This document shows positions 1 through 5,635 of a stretch of 8,100 nt of DNA, piece after piece. The stretch spans positions 1 through 8,100 of the forward strand of contig RFLL01000247.1 in the NCBI GenBank assembly GCA_003693905.1, in the 5' to 3' direction. The notes under the pieces were generated by a model. It saw only the letters and a program-made list of their open reading frames with translations, was not told the origin of the DNA and did no database searches. Numbering within the stretch: the first letter of the stretch is position 1; each line of letters starts with the position of its first letter. This stretch comes from Alphaproteobacteria bacterium (lineage in GTDB: Bacteria; Pseudomonadota; Alphaproteobacteria; Kiloniellales; J153). The position numbers were made by a program, and so were the translations under genes.

Positions 1-321
1 GCCGTCCTCGGCCACCGCGACCACCGGGGGCTCGCGCGTCTTGTCGGCCAGCACCGGGGTCAGGGCGCGGATCACGATGCCGGCGGCACATATGGCGACG
101 ATCGGCCGCCCGGCGGTGAACAAGCTTTGCAGATGCGCCACGACATCGTGGAACGTCGCATCGCCGCTTCCGACGCGACTGCTGCGGACGTGCACCTGCG
201 CACCGGGCAGATGCGGCACCAGACGGCGGGCGAGCGCAAGCCCTCGCGGGCCGAGCACGACCACCACGGGTCCCCGAGCTTCCCGCCCCTGTTGCGTCCC
301 ATGTTGCGGCCCGTCGCTCAT
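1..321 (-). CDS. CbiG N-terminal domain protein, probable CbiG-CobJ fusion (cut by left edge)
   Basis: Only the first 107 codons are in the window; the frame stays open to base 1. My translation starts MSDGPQHG and has a Rossmann-like opening (VVVVLGPRGLALARRL, about residues 19-34), then a block typical of the CbiG N-terminal domain: FTAGRPIVAICAAGIVIRAL at about 68-87, LADKTREPPVVAVAEDG at 91-107. CbiG opens the delta-lactone of cobalt-precorrin-5A. In many proteobacteria this domain is fused in front of CobJ/CbiH, the C17-methyltransferase that contracts the ring; since no other C17-methyltransferase is visible and this is the cobI-cobL-cobH operon, I infer such a fusion, but the CobJ part is not seen. 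The ATG at 321-319 overlaps the cobI stop (ATGA), which supports the start and suggests translational coupling. It could also be a stand-alone CbiG. Confidence 0.82.
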   Translation of the reverse strand, partial: MSDGPQHGTQQGREARGPVVVVLGPRGLALARRLVPHLPGAQVHVRSSRVGSGDATFHDVVAHLQSLFTAGRPIVAICAAGIVIRALTPVLADKTREPPVVAVAEDG

Positions 322-1022
322 CGCCACGCCGCCCCGCGCCGGTGAACCAGGATCATCGAGAAATAGGGCGCCGCATCGTCGGCCACCGCCGCCAGCGGGA
401 CGATGCGCTGATCAGCCATCGTTGCGTGTTCGACGTAGCGCGCCTCGGCCATCAGGCCGCAGGCCGCGAGCACCCGGCGCACCTTGGCCAAGTGTTGCCC
501 GACCTTGACGATCGCCGCCGCATCGACGCCGTCCAGACGTGCCCGCAGCGCCGCTTCGGGCAGCGGGGCCGGAATCACCGCAAGCACGTCGTTGCGCGCC
601 ACCAGCGGCGCCCCCAGAGCCGCGGCGCAGGCCGTGAGCGAGGAGACGCCGGGGATCACCTCGACCGGAAACTGCGCCGACAGACGAGCGAACAAGTACA
701 TGAACGAGCCATAGAAGAACGGATCGCCCTCGCACAGCGCGGCCACGTCGCGTCCGGCGCGCAGATGCACGGACAGTTCGTGCGCCGCGCGGTCATAGAC
801 CGCCTGGGCCGGAAAACGCTCCGCCACCAGAGGCATGCGGATCGCCACCTCGTGCTGGCCGCCGGGCAGATGCGGCGCGACGATGCGCCGCACCAGACTG
901 TCGCCGTGCTCGGGCGCCGGATAGGCGAGCACCGGCGCGGCACGCAGCAGGCGCAGCGCCTTCAGCGTCATCAACTCGGGATCGCCGGGGCCGACACCGA
1001 GACCGTAGAGAGTGCCGCTCAT
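318..1022 (-). CDS. cobI: Precorrin-2 / cobalt-factor II C20-methyltransferase
   Basis: This 234-residue SAM-dependent enzyme adds the C20 methyl group to (cobalt-)precorrin-2, an early step of corrin ring building in the cytoplasm. It has the tetrapyrrole methylase fold: LYGLGVGPGDPELMTLKALR at residues 5-24 (the GxGPGDPELxT loop), CEGDPFFYGSFMYL at 97-110, and VIPGVSSLTACAAALGAPL at 122-140. The length is normal for CobI/CbiL. The frame stays open far upstream to 1625, but family similarity begins at the ATG at 1022-1020, which overlaps the cobL stop as ATGA; upstream residues in this frame are antisense to nothing but in-frame shadow of cobL. Its own stop overlaps the next gene's ATG. Given CbiX in the same operon, the natural substrate is probably the cobalt-loaded form (CbiL activity), which is inference; sequence alone does not separate CobI from CbiL here. 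Confidence 0.95.
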   Translation of the reverse strand: MSGTLYGLGVGPGDPELMTLKALRLLRAAPVLAYPAPEHGDSLVRRIVAPHLPGGQHEVAIRMPLVAERFPAQAVYDRAAHELSVHLRAGRDVAALCEGDPFFYGSFMYLFARLSAQFPVEVIPGVSSLTACAAALGAPLVARNDVLAVIPAPLPEAALRARLDGVDAAAIVKVGQHLAKVRRVLAACGLMAEARYVEHATMADQRIVPLAAVADDAAPYFSMILVHRRGAAWR

Positions 1023-2254
1023 GAGGTCGCCCCCATGGGTTTGCGCACGCATAGCTGCGTCACCGGGCGCAGCGCCCGCCAGGCGCTGAACGATCCCACT
1101 GGCCCGGCGCGGGCCACCGCCACACGCACCAGATCGCCGCCGTGGGCGGCGTGCCACGCGAACAGCGCCCGTTCCCCTTCCACGGTGACCGCGTTGGCGA
1201 CCAGCCGTCCACCCGGGCGCAGCGCCTCCCAGCACGCCTCGATCAACCCCGGCTGCGAGGTGCCGCCACCGATGAAGACCGCATCCGGCGCTTCGAGGCC
1301 GGCCAGGGCCGCAGGCGCGGTACCGGGCACGATCGCCAGATGCGGCGTGCCCAGGGACGCGGCATTGGCGGCGATCAGCGCAGCACGTTCGCCGTCGCGC
1401 TCGATCGCCACGGCACGCGTGCGCGCCCGGGCGCGCAGCCATTCGATCGCCACCGAACCGCAGCCGGCCCCGACATCCCACAACAGCTCGCCGGCCACCG
1501 GCGCCAGCGCGGCCAGGGTCACGGCGCGCACTTCGCGCTTGGTGAGCTGCCCGTCGTGGCGAAACGCCGTATCGGGCAGGCCGGGACCGCGGGCCGGCAC
1601 GCGCGCATCCGGTGCGGCCACGCACTCGATGGCTACGGTATTGAAGTCGGCAATGCTCGCCGCGTCGATGTCCCAGGCCGCAGCGGTGCCCTCGAGCCGC
1701 CGTTCGGCGGCCCCGCCCATGTGCTGCAACACGACCAGCCGGCTGTCGCCATAGTCGCAGGCGCTCAGCAGCGCGGCGATGCGCCCCGGCGTCGTGCGAT
1801 CATGGCTGAGCGCGATCACCCGTGCGCCCGGCTCGATCACCGCGTGCAGCAGCTCGATCGGACGGCCATGCAGGCTCAGCGTCTCGACCGTGCCCATGCT
1901 CCAGCCGAGCCGCGCACAGGCCAAGCTGAAGGCCGAAGGCGCCGGCACGATCACCATTTCGTCGATGGGAATGTGACGCGCCAGCGTCACGCCGATGCCG
2001 TAGTGCATGGGGTCGCCGGTCGCCAGCACGCATACCCGTCGGCCGCGCAAGGCCACGATCTCGCGCACCAGCGCATCCAGCGGGCTCGGCCACACCCGAC
2101 GCGGGCGGCCGTCCTCGGGCACCATCGCCAGGTGGCGTGCGCCGCCGATCAGGATTTCCGCACCCTCGACCAGTGCCCGCGCCGTCGCCGACAGGCCGGT
2201 CAGCCCGTCCTCGCCGACGCCGACCACGGCCAGCCACGGTGCCGGCGCCGTCAT
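1019..2254 (-). CDS. cobL: Precorrin-6Y C5,15-methyltransferase (decarboxylating), CbiE-CbiT fusion
   Basis: This 411-residue bifunctional enzyme methylates C5 and C15 and decarboxylates the acetate side chain on ring C. The N-terminal half is the CbiE-type tetrapyrrole methylase: WLAVVGVGEDGLTGLSATA at residues 7-25, VCVLATGDPMHYGIG at 74-88, VPAPSAFSLACARLGWSM at 103-120. The C-terminal half is the CbiT-type class I SAM methyltransferase/decarboxylase: LTKREVRAVTLAAL at 237-250, LLWDVGAGCGSVAIEWLR at 257-274 (SAM loop), and VFIGGGTSQPGL at 326-337. Both halves look intact and the total length matches CobL. The ATG at 2254-2252 overlaps the cobH stop (ATGA), and the stop overlaps the cobI start in the same way, so translation is probably coupled along the operon. 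Large antisense frames over this gene are GC-rich shadows. Confidence 0.97.
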   Translation of the reverse strand: MTAPAPWLAVVGVGEDGLTGLSATARALVEGAEILIGGARHLAMVPEDGRPRRVWPSPLDALVREIVALRGRRVCVLATGDPMHYGIGVTLARHIPIDEMVIVPAPSAFSLACARLGWSMGTVETLSLHGRPIELLHAVIEPGARVIALSHDRTTPGRIAALLSACDYGDSRLVVLQHMGGAAERRLEGTAAAWDIDAASIADFNTVAIECVAAPDARVPARGPGLPDTAFRHDGQLTKREVRAVTLAALAPVAGELLWDVGAGCGSVAIEWLRARARTRAVAIERDGERAALIAANAASLGTPHLAIVPGTAPAALAGLEAPDAVFIGGGTSQPGLIEACWEALRPGGRLVANAVTVEGERALFAWHAAHGGDLVRVAVARAGPVGSFSAWRALRPVTQLCVRKPMGATS

Positions 2255-2889
2255 GGCCCACCCCGTGCCAGCGCATTGAGGGCGGCGGCGGCCAGGGCGC
2301 TGCCGCCGCGCCGGCCGCGCAGAGTGACGTAGGGCACCCCCAGGCCGGCATCGATCAGCGCCTGCTTGGATTCGGCCGCGCCGACGAAGCCGACCGGAAA
2401 GGCCAGAATCGCGGCCGGCCGCGGTGCCCCCTCGGCCAGGATTTCAAGCAGACGGAACAAGGCTGTCGGGGCGTTGCCGATGGCCACCACCGCCCCGTCG
2501 AGACAGGGGCGCCACAGATCGACGGCCGCCGCCGAGCGGGTAATGCGCTGCGCCCGGGCGCGCACCGCCACCTCGGGCTGCACAATCGGACATACAAGCG
2601 CGTTGTCCGCCGGCAGCCGGGCGCGCGTCACCCCTTCGGCCACCATGCGCGCATCGACCAGGATCGGCGCCCCGGCCCGCAACGCCGCGCGGCCCGCCGT
2701 CGCCACGTCGCCGCCCCAGGCCAGATCGGCAACGATGTCGGGCATGCCGCAGGCGTGCACCAGGCGCACCGCGATCTCCGCCGAACCGGCATCCAGCGCC
2801 GACAGATCGCACGCCGTACGCACCAGCGCGAACGAGCGGCGGGTGATCTCCTCGGGATCACGTACATAGGGCGGCAGCGAATCGCTCAT
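2251..2889 (-). CDS. cobH: Precorrin-8X / cobalt-precorrin-8 methylmutase
   Basis: This enzyme moves the methyl group from C11 to C12 to give (cobalt-)hydrogenobyrinic/cobyrinic acid, the last ring-forming step. From the ATG at 2889-2887 the protein has 212 residues, the usual size for CobH/CbiC. Visible family blocks are YVRDPEEITRRSFALVR at residues 8-24, VRLVHACGMPDI at 41-52 with the conserved catalytic-type His45, GNAPTALFRLLEIL at 138-151, AFPVGFVGAAESKQAL at 163-178, and a Gly/Arg-rich end RGRRGGS at 191-197. A GTG at 2898-2896 would add three residues; neither start has a good Shine-Dalgarno, so I prefer ATG on codon type. The gene lies 19 bp after cbiX and overlaps cobL by 4 bp. The CbiC name is equally suitable if the pathway is the early-cobalt one. 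Confidence 0.95.
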   Translation of the reverse strand: MSDSLPPYVRDPEEITRRSFALVRTACDLSALDAGSAEIAVRLVHACGMPDIVADLAWGGDVATAGRAALRAGAPILVDARMVAEGVTRARLPADNALVCPIVQPEVAVRARAQRITRSAAAVDLWRPCLDGAVVAIGNAPTALFRLLEILAEGAPRPAAILAFPVGFVGAAESKQALIDAGLGVPYVTLRGRRGGSALAAAALNALARGGP

Positions 2890-2908
2890 CGCGAACACCG
2901 GGCGGCGG

Positions 2909-3907
2909 TCAGCCGCGCTCCCGTTTCAGGGTGCGCGGGCCGAGGGGGTGGTCGGCATGAGGGTACGGGGGATGATGATGGGGGTGATGGTCGTGGTGAT
3001 GGTGGTCATGGTGATGATCGTGACCGTCGCCCGTGCCGATTCCTTCGACGTGATGGTGATGGCTTTCCTGAGGCTGCCCGACCTCGGCCTCGAAACCCAG
3101 AATCCGAGTCCGGTACTTGCACAGCTTGCAGTTCATGACGTTGGCGCCGGTCAGGATCTCCTCCACCCGTTCGGCAAAGGCATCGAGGACCAGCGGATGA
3201 TCGCGCAGGTACGAGGCCTTGACGAACTCGATTTCCGGATGGCGCGCCGCCACCGCGTCGGTGTGGTCGTAGATGCGCTTGACCAGGACCCCGGTGAACA
3301 GGAAGTAGGGAAAGACGACGATACGCCGGTAGCCGAGCCGGGCCGCGTGCTCCAGCGCCGGGGCCACCAGCGGGAAAGTGACACCGGAATAGGCGGTCTC
3401 GCCCCAGCCGAAGCCGAAGCCTTCCCACAGCAGGCGCATGACTTTGGCGACGTTGGAGTTGGCGTCGGGGTCGGAGGCCCCGCGCCCGACCACCATGAGT
3501 AGCGTCTCGTGGCGGTCGATGTGATCGCCGGCACCTTCGAGCGCAGCGGCGATCCGTGCACCGGCGGCCCGCAGCAGCTTGTCGTCGATCCCCAGTTCAC
3601 GCGCATAATCGATGCGCAGGCCGGGGATCTGCGCCTGATAGGTATTGAGGACGGAGGGGATGTCGTTCTTGGCGTGTCCGGCCGCGAACAGCATGCCGGG
3701 CACCGCCAGGATGCGCCTCACCCCGCGCGCTCGCAGCTTGTCCAGCCCGTCGCGAATGACCGGCCGGGCGAATTCCAGAAACCCGCTTTCGACGTCGTAG
3801 TGCGGCAGGCGCGCCCTGATGCCTTTGGCCACCGCCTCGAATTCGCGGATCGCATCCACGTCGCGGCTGCCGTGGCCGCAGACCATGACGCCGATCGTCT
3901 CGTCCAT
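2909..3907 (-). CDS. cbiX: Sirohydrochlorin cobaltochelatase, long CbiX with Fe-S motif and His-rich tail
   Basis: The 332-residue product inserts Co2+ into sirohydrochlorin, committing it to B12. It is a two-domain CbiX. The N-terminal half carries VCGHGSRD at residues 9-16 (His12) and PGMLFAAGHAKNDIP at 70-84 (His78), the two chelatase histidines. The C-terminal half repeats the fold, but the matching places read VGRGASDPD (140-148) and FPYFLFTGVLVKRIYD (199-214), so both histidines are lost, as in known long CbiX proteins. MNCKLC at 258-263 fits the MXCXXC motif that holds a 4Fe-4S centre in the Bacillus megaterium enzyme. Residues 283-320 contain 19 histidines, a likely metal-binding or storage tail. 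The ATG at 3907-3905 is chosen because an AGGAGG-type Shine-Dalgarno ends 7 bases upstream and a promoter lies just before it; the frame runs on to 4066 without family similarity. It leads the operon into cobH. Confidence 0.96.
   Translation of the reverse strand: MDETIGVMVCGHGSRDVDAIREFEAVAKGIRARLPHYDVESGFLEFARPVIRDGLDKLRARGVRRILAVPGMLFAAGHAKNDIPSVLNTYQAQIPGLRIDYARELGIDDKLLRAAGARIAAALEGAGDHIDRHETLLMVVGRGASDPDANSNVAKVMRLLWEGFGFGWGETAYSGVTFPLVAPALEHAARLGYRRIVVFPYFLFTGVLVKRIYDHTDAVAARHPEIEFVKASYLRDHPLVLDAFAERVEEILTGANVMNCKLCKYRTRILGFEAEVGQPQESHHHHVEGIGTGDGHDHHHDHHHHDHHPHHHPPYPHADHPLGPRTLKRERG
2948..3061 (-). repeat. Histidine-codon low-complexity tract in the cbiX 3' end
   Basis: Codons 283-320 of cbiX are a run of CAT/CAC (His) broken by Asp, Pro and Gly codons; 19 of 38 are His. 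On the + strand it reads as a GGTGAT/GGTCAT-like quasi-repeat. His-rich tails occur in several long CbiX proteins and probably bind cobalt. Such tracts vary in length by slippage, so the copy seen here may be strain-specific (inference). Confidence 0.8.
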
Positions 3908-3918
3908 GCCCTTGCCTC

Positions 3919-3925
3919 CTGCCCC
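3919..3925 (-). promoter_or_regulatory. Strong Shine-Dalgarno deciding the cbiX start
   Basis: On the minus strand the bases read GCAGGAGGCAAGGGC directly before the ATG at 3907. GGAGG sits 7 bases from the start codon, the best ribosome site in the leftward operon. It decides the start in favour of the 332-residue product over the 385-residue open frame. The coordinates are approximate to a few bases. Confidence 0.7.
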
Positions 3926-3938
3926 CGTTTCTCGCGGG

Positions 3939-3966
3939 ATTATCCTCTGCCCGCCCTGCGTGGCAA
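3939..3966 (-). promoter_or_regulatory. Candidate sigma70-type promoter of the cbiX operon
   Basis: Reading leftward, TTGCCA (3966-3961) is a -35 match at 5 of 6 positions, followed by a 16-bp spacer (3960-3945) and GATAAT (3944-3939), a -10 match at 5 of 6. Transcription would start near 3932, giving a leader of about 25 bases before the cbiX ATG. It is the only well-formed hexamer pair I found in the gap between cbiX and cbiB. The leader is far too short for a B12 riboswitch, so any B12 control would act on initiation. This is motif matching only. Confidence 0.5.
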
Positions 3967-3972
3967 GGCGCA

Positions 3973-3985
3973 CGTGAGCTTCACG
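3973..3985. promoter_or_regulatory. Small inverted repeat CGTGA-gct-TCACG, possible operator
   Basis: A perfect 5-bp inverted repeat around a 3-bp centre lies just upstream of the -35 of the cbiX promoter candidate and 44 bp before cbiB. A second palindrome, GAAGCTTC, sits at 4016-4023 close to the cbiB ATG. Either could be a regulator site for the divergent pair, but short palindromes are common by chance in GC-rich DNA, so confidence is low. Confidence 0.22.
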
Positions 3986-4029
3986 CCGACAGTTGACCGC
4001 ACGGCCGGGCGCAGTGAAGCTTCGGCCCC

Positions 4030-5025
4030 ATGCTGCTGACCTGGCCTGCGGACAGCGGCGGGCCATGGATCATCCTGCTCGCCGCACTCCTCCTCGACAC
4101 CGCCATAGGCGACCCGCGCTGGCTTTACCGCGCCGTGCCGCATCCGGTGGCGGCGTTCGGAGGCCTGATCGCGCGCCTCGAAGCACATCTCAACCGCCCC
4201 CATCTGTCGCCTGCGGTCCAACGCCGGCGCGGCATCTGGCTGACGGTGGCGGCAGTGGCCGGAGCCGGGCTCGGCGGGTTCGCGCTGGAACGCGCCACCC
4301 TTGCGCTGAGCGGCGGCTGGGCGATCGAGGCGGCCCTGGCCGCCGTGCTGCTGGCCGGACGCGGGCTCTACGATCACGTCGCGGCGGTGGCGGCGGGGCT
4401 GGCGCGCAGCCTCGACCACGGCCGCGCCGCCGTCGCCCACATCGTCGGTCGCGACCCCGAAAGCCTGGATACGCCCGGGGTCGCGCGCGCCGGCGCCGAA
4501 AGCCTGGCCGAGAACTTCTCCGACGGGGTCGTGGCGCCGGTGTTCTGGTTTGCCCTGTTCGGTCTCGGCGGTCTGGCCGCCTACAAGGCGCTCAACACCC
4601 TCGACAGCATGATCGGGCACCGCAGCGAACGCTTCGCCGCCTTCGGCGCGTTCGCCGCCCGCCTCGACGATGCCTGCAACTGGATTCCGGCGCGCCTGAG
4701 CGGCCTGCTGCTGGCCGGCGCCGCCACGCTCCTGCCCGGGGCATGCGCCGCCGGAGCCTGGCGCGCGATGCGCCGTGACGCCCCGCATCACCGCTCACCC
4801 AACGCCGGCTGGCCCGAGGCGGCCCTGGCCGGCGCGCTCGGCCTTGCGCTGGCCGGTCCGCGGCGCTACGGCGGGCGTCTTTTCGACGACCGCTGGATGG
4901 GCGACGGTCGGGCCGAACTGACGGTCGCCGATCTGCGTCGGGCGCTGCGGCTCTATCTGGTCGCCAACGCGATTCTGTTTGCCGGCGTCGGCGTGAGCGC
5001 CGTTCTTTCCTCCTACCTCGCGTAG
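4030..5025 (+). CDS. cbiB: Adenosylcobinamide-phosphate synthase, CbiB/CobD family (membrane)
   Basis: The 331-residue inner-membrane protein joins adenosylcobyric acid to aminopropanol or its phosphate, giving adenosylcobinamide (phosphate). Family blocks are all visible: LLLDTAIGDPRWLYRAVPHPV at residues 20-40 (abbreviated core GDPRWL..PHPV), ESLAENFSDGVVAPVFW at 157-173, YKALNTLDSMIGHR at 185-198, RLDDACNWIPARL at 211-223, and RSPNAGWPEAALAGALG at 255-271, followed by YGG at 280-282. Hydrophobic stretches near 12-24, 70-86, 98-110, 167-184, 224-245 and 310-328 fit a polytopic protein. The ATG at 4030 gives the usual family length and places the N-terminal membrane segment correctly, though no clear Shine-Dalgarno precedes it. 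The gene is divergent from cbiX across 122 bp. Its last 13 bases overlap the 3' end of the convergent lrp-type gene. It is called cobD in the aerobic nomenclature. Confidence 0.96.
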   Translation: MLLTWPADSGGPWIILLAALLLDTAIGDPRWLYRAVPHPVAAFGGLIARLEAHLNRPHLSPAVQRRRGIWLTVAAVAGAGLGGFALERATLALSGGWAIEAALAAVLLAGRGLYDHVAAVAAGLARSLDHGRAAVAHIVGRDPESLDTPGVARAGAESLAENFSDGVVAPVFWFALFGLGGLAAYKALNTLDSMIGHRSERFAAFGAFAARLDDACNWIPARLSGLLLAGAATLLPGACAAGAWRAMRRDAPHHRSPNAGWPEAALAGALGLALAGPRRYGGRLFDDRWMGDGRAELTVADLRRALRLYLVANAILFAGVGVSAVLSSYLA

Positions 5026-5474
5026 CGCAGCGGCAGGGCCGTCGTATACTTGATCTCCTCAAGCGCGAAGCTGGAGCTGACGTCGGTGAACGCGGCCGCC
5101 TTGATGAGCCGCTTGTAGACCGCATCGTAGCTGGCGATATCCGGCACCACGATGCGCAACAGGTAATCGATATCTCCGCTCATGCGGTAGAACTCGACCA
5201 CCTCGTCCATTTCGGCCACCGCCTTGGCGAAGCTATCCAGCCATTCGTAATCGTGACGGCTGGTGCGCAGGCGCACGAACACGGTCACTCCGACGTTGAG
5301 CTTCGCAGGGTCGAGCAGGGCCACCCGGGCACGGATGATGCCGGCCTTTTCCAGATTCTGAATCCGCCGCCAGCACGGCGTGGTCGACAGACCGACCCGT
5401 TCGGCGATTTCGGCCACCGACAGCGTGGCGTCGCGTTGCAGAAGATCGAGAATTCTCAGATCCACTTTATCCAT
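5013..5474 (-). CDS. Lrp/AsnC family transcriptional regulator
   Basis: This is a 153-residue DNA-binding protein of normal Lrp/AsnC length. Residues 1-50 hold the winged helix-turn-helix: DLRILDLLQRDATLSVAEIA at 5-24, then VGLSTTPCWRRIQNLEKAGI at 27-46, with the STTPCWRR recognition segment typical of true Lrp proteins. Residues about 65-145 form the RAM/effector domain, including FYRMSGDIDYLLRIVVPD at 95-112. Members of the family are usually octamers or dimers that respond to amino acids and often control themselves and a divergent neighbour. Its divergent neighbour is the small membrane protein gene at 5636, across an AT-rich gap with palindromes, one of which overlaps this start codon. 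The 3' end overlaps cbiB by 13 bp in convergent orientation. The ATG at 5474 is the natural family start; no good Shine-Dalgarno is seen. Its target and effector cannot be read from sequence. Confidence 0.93.
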   Translation of the reverse strand: MDKVDLRILDLLQRDATLSVAEIAERVGLSTTPCWRRIQNLEKAGIIRARVALLDPAKLNVGVTVFVRLRTSRHDYEWLDSFAKAVAEMDEVVEFYRMSGDIDYLLRIVVPDIASYDAVYKRLIKAAAFTDVSSSFALEEIKYTTALPLRYAR

Positions 5475-5485
5475 GATAATATCAT
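5473..5485. promoter_or_regulatory. Inverted repeat ATGAT-aat-ATCAT over the lrp start codon, possible self-operator
   Basis: The perfect 5-bp arms and 3-bp centre lie across the ATG of the Lrp-family gene, and a second, ATAC-gca-GTAT, follows at 5490-5500. A partial copy of the first, starting ATGATGAAAT, begins 28 bp further at 5501. AT-rich imperfect palindromes in phased copies are the usual shape of Lrp/AsnC sites, so self-control is plausible. The assignment is inference. Confidence 0.4.
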
Positions 5486-5635
5486 ACCAATACGCAGTAT
5501 ATGATGAAATATTTTTCTATTTATAAACCAAAAATTAGGAATATTTAGAAACAATTTTCGCCGTTTCCGCGCTATCGTTCCGCCCATTCATCGTGATCGC
5601 CATCCTGCCCCCGACCCGCGGAGGAGCCCGGAACA
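5475..5635. promoter_or_regulatory. AT-rich divergent control region between the lrp-type gene and the small membrane protein gene
   Basis: By my count 49 of the 60 bases at 5501-5560 are A or T, in strong contrast to the GC-rich genes around. The region holds palindromes at 5473-5485 and 5490-5500 and a TTTATAAA at 5520-5527. Several -10-like hexamers exist on both strands (for example TATAAA on the minus strand at 5525-5520), but I could not find a clean pair of -35 and -10 boxes at 16-18 bp spacing. The right third (5561-5635) returns to GC-rich sequence. It probably carries both divergent promoters and the regulator's binding sites. Confidence 0.55.
5620..5626 (+). promoter_or_regulatory. 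Shine-Dalgarno GGAGGAG of the small membrane protein gene
   Basis: GGAGGAG ends 9 bases before the ATG at 5636. It supports that start and shows that this short frame is a real gene, and it rules against the overlapping frame that begins at 5593. Confidence 0.75.

Noticed and set aside
342..2332. Long rightward open frames of 396-470 codons opposite cobI and cobL
   Set aside because: They are antisense to well-identified enzymes, rich in Arg, Ala, Gly and His as expected for GC-rich shadow frames, and show no recognisable domain.
2948..3061. CRISPR-like or functional DNA repeat
   Set aside because: The repetition follows His codons of the cbiX tail, with no constant repeat and spacer units.
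3940..4791. 283-codon leftward frame opposite cbiB, overlapping the cbiX upstream region
   Set aside because: Its composition (Gly, Ala, Arg, Gln) is shadow-like, and it lies opposite the conserved CbiB motifs.
5013..5474. Siroheme decarboxylase subunit (AhbA/B, NirD/G/H/L), which are Lrp-like proteins found near tetrapyrrole genes
   Set aside because: The protein has a full STTPCWRR-type helix-turn-helix and the GDIDYLL effector-domain motif of true Lrp/AsnC regulators, and lacks the His/Tyr-rich block I would expect in the decarboxylases.
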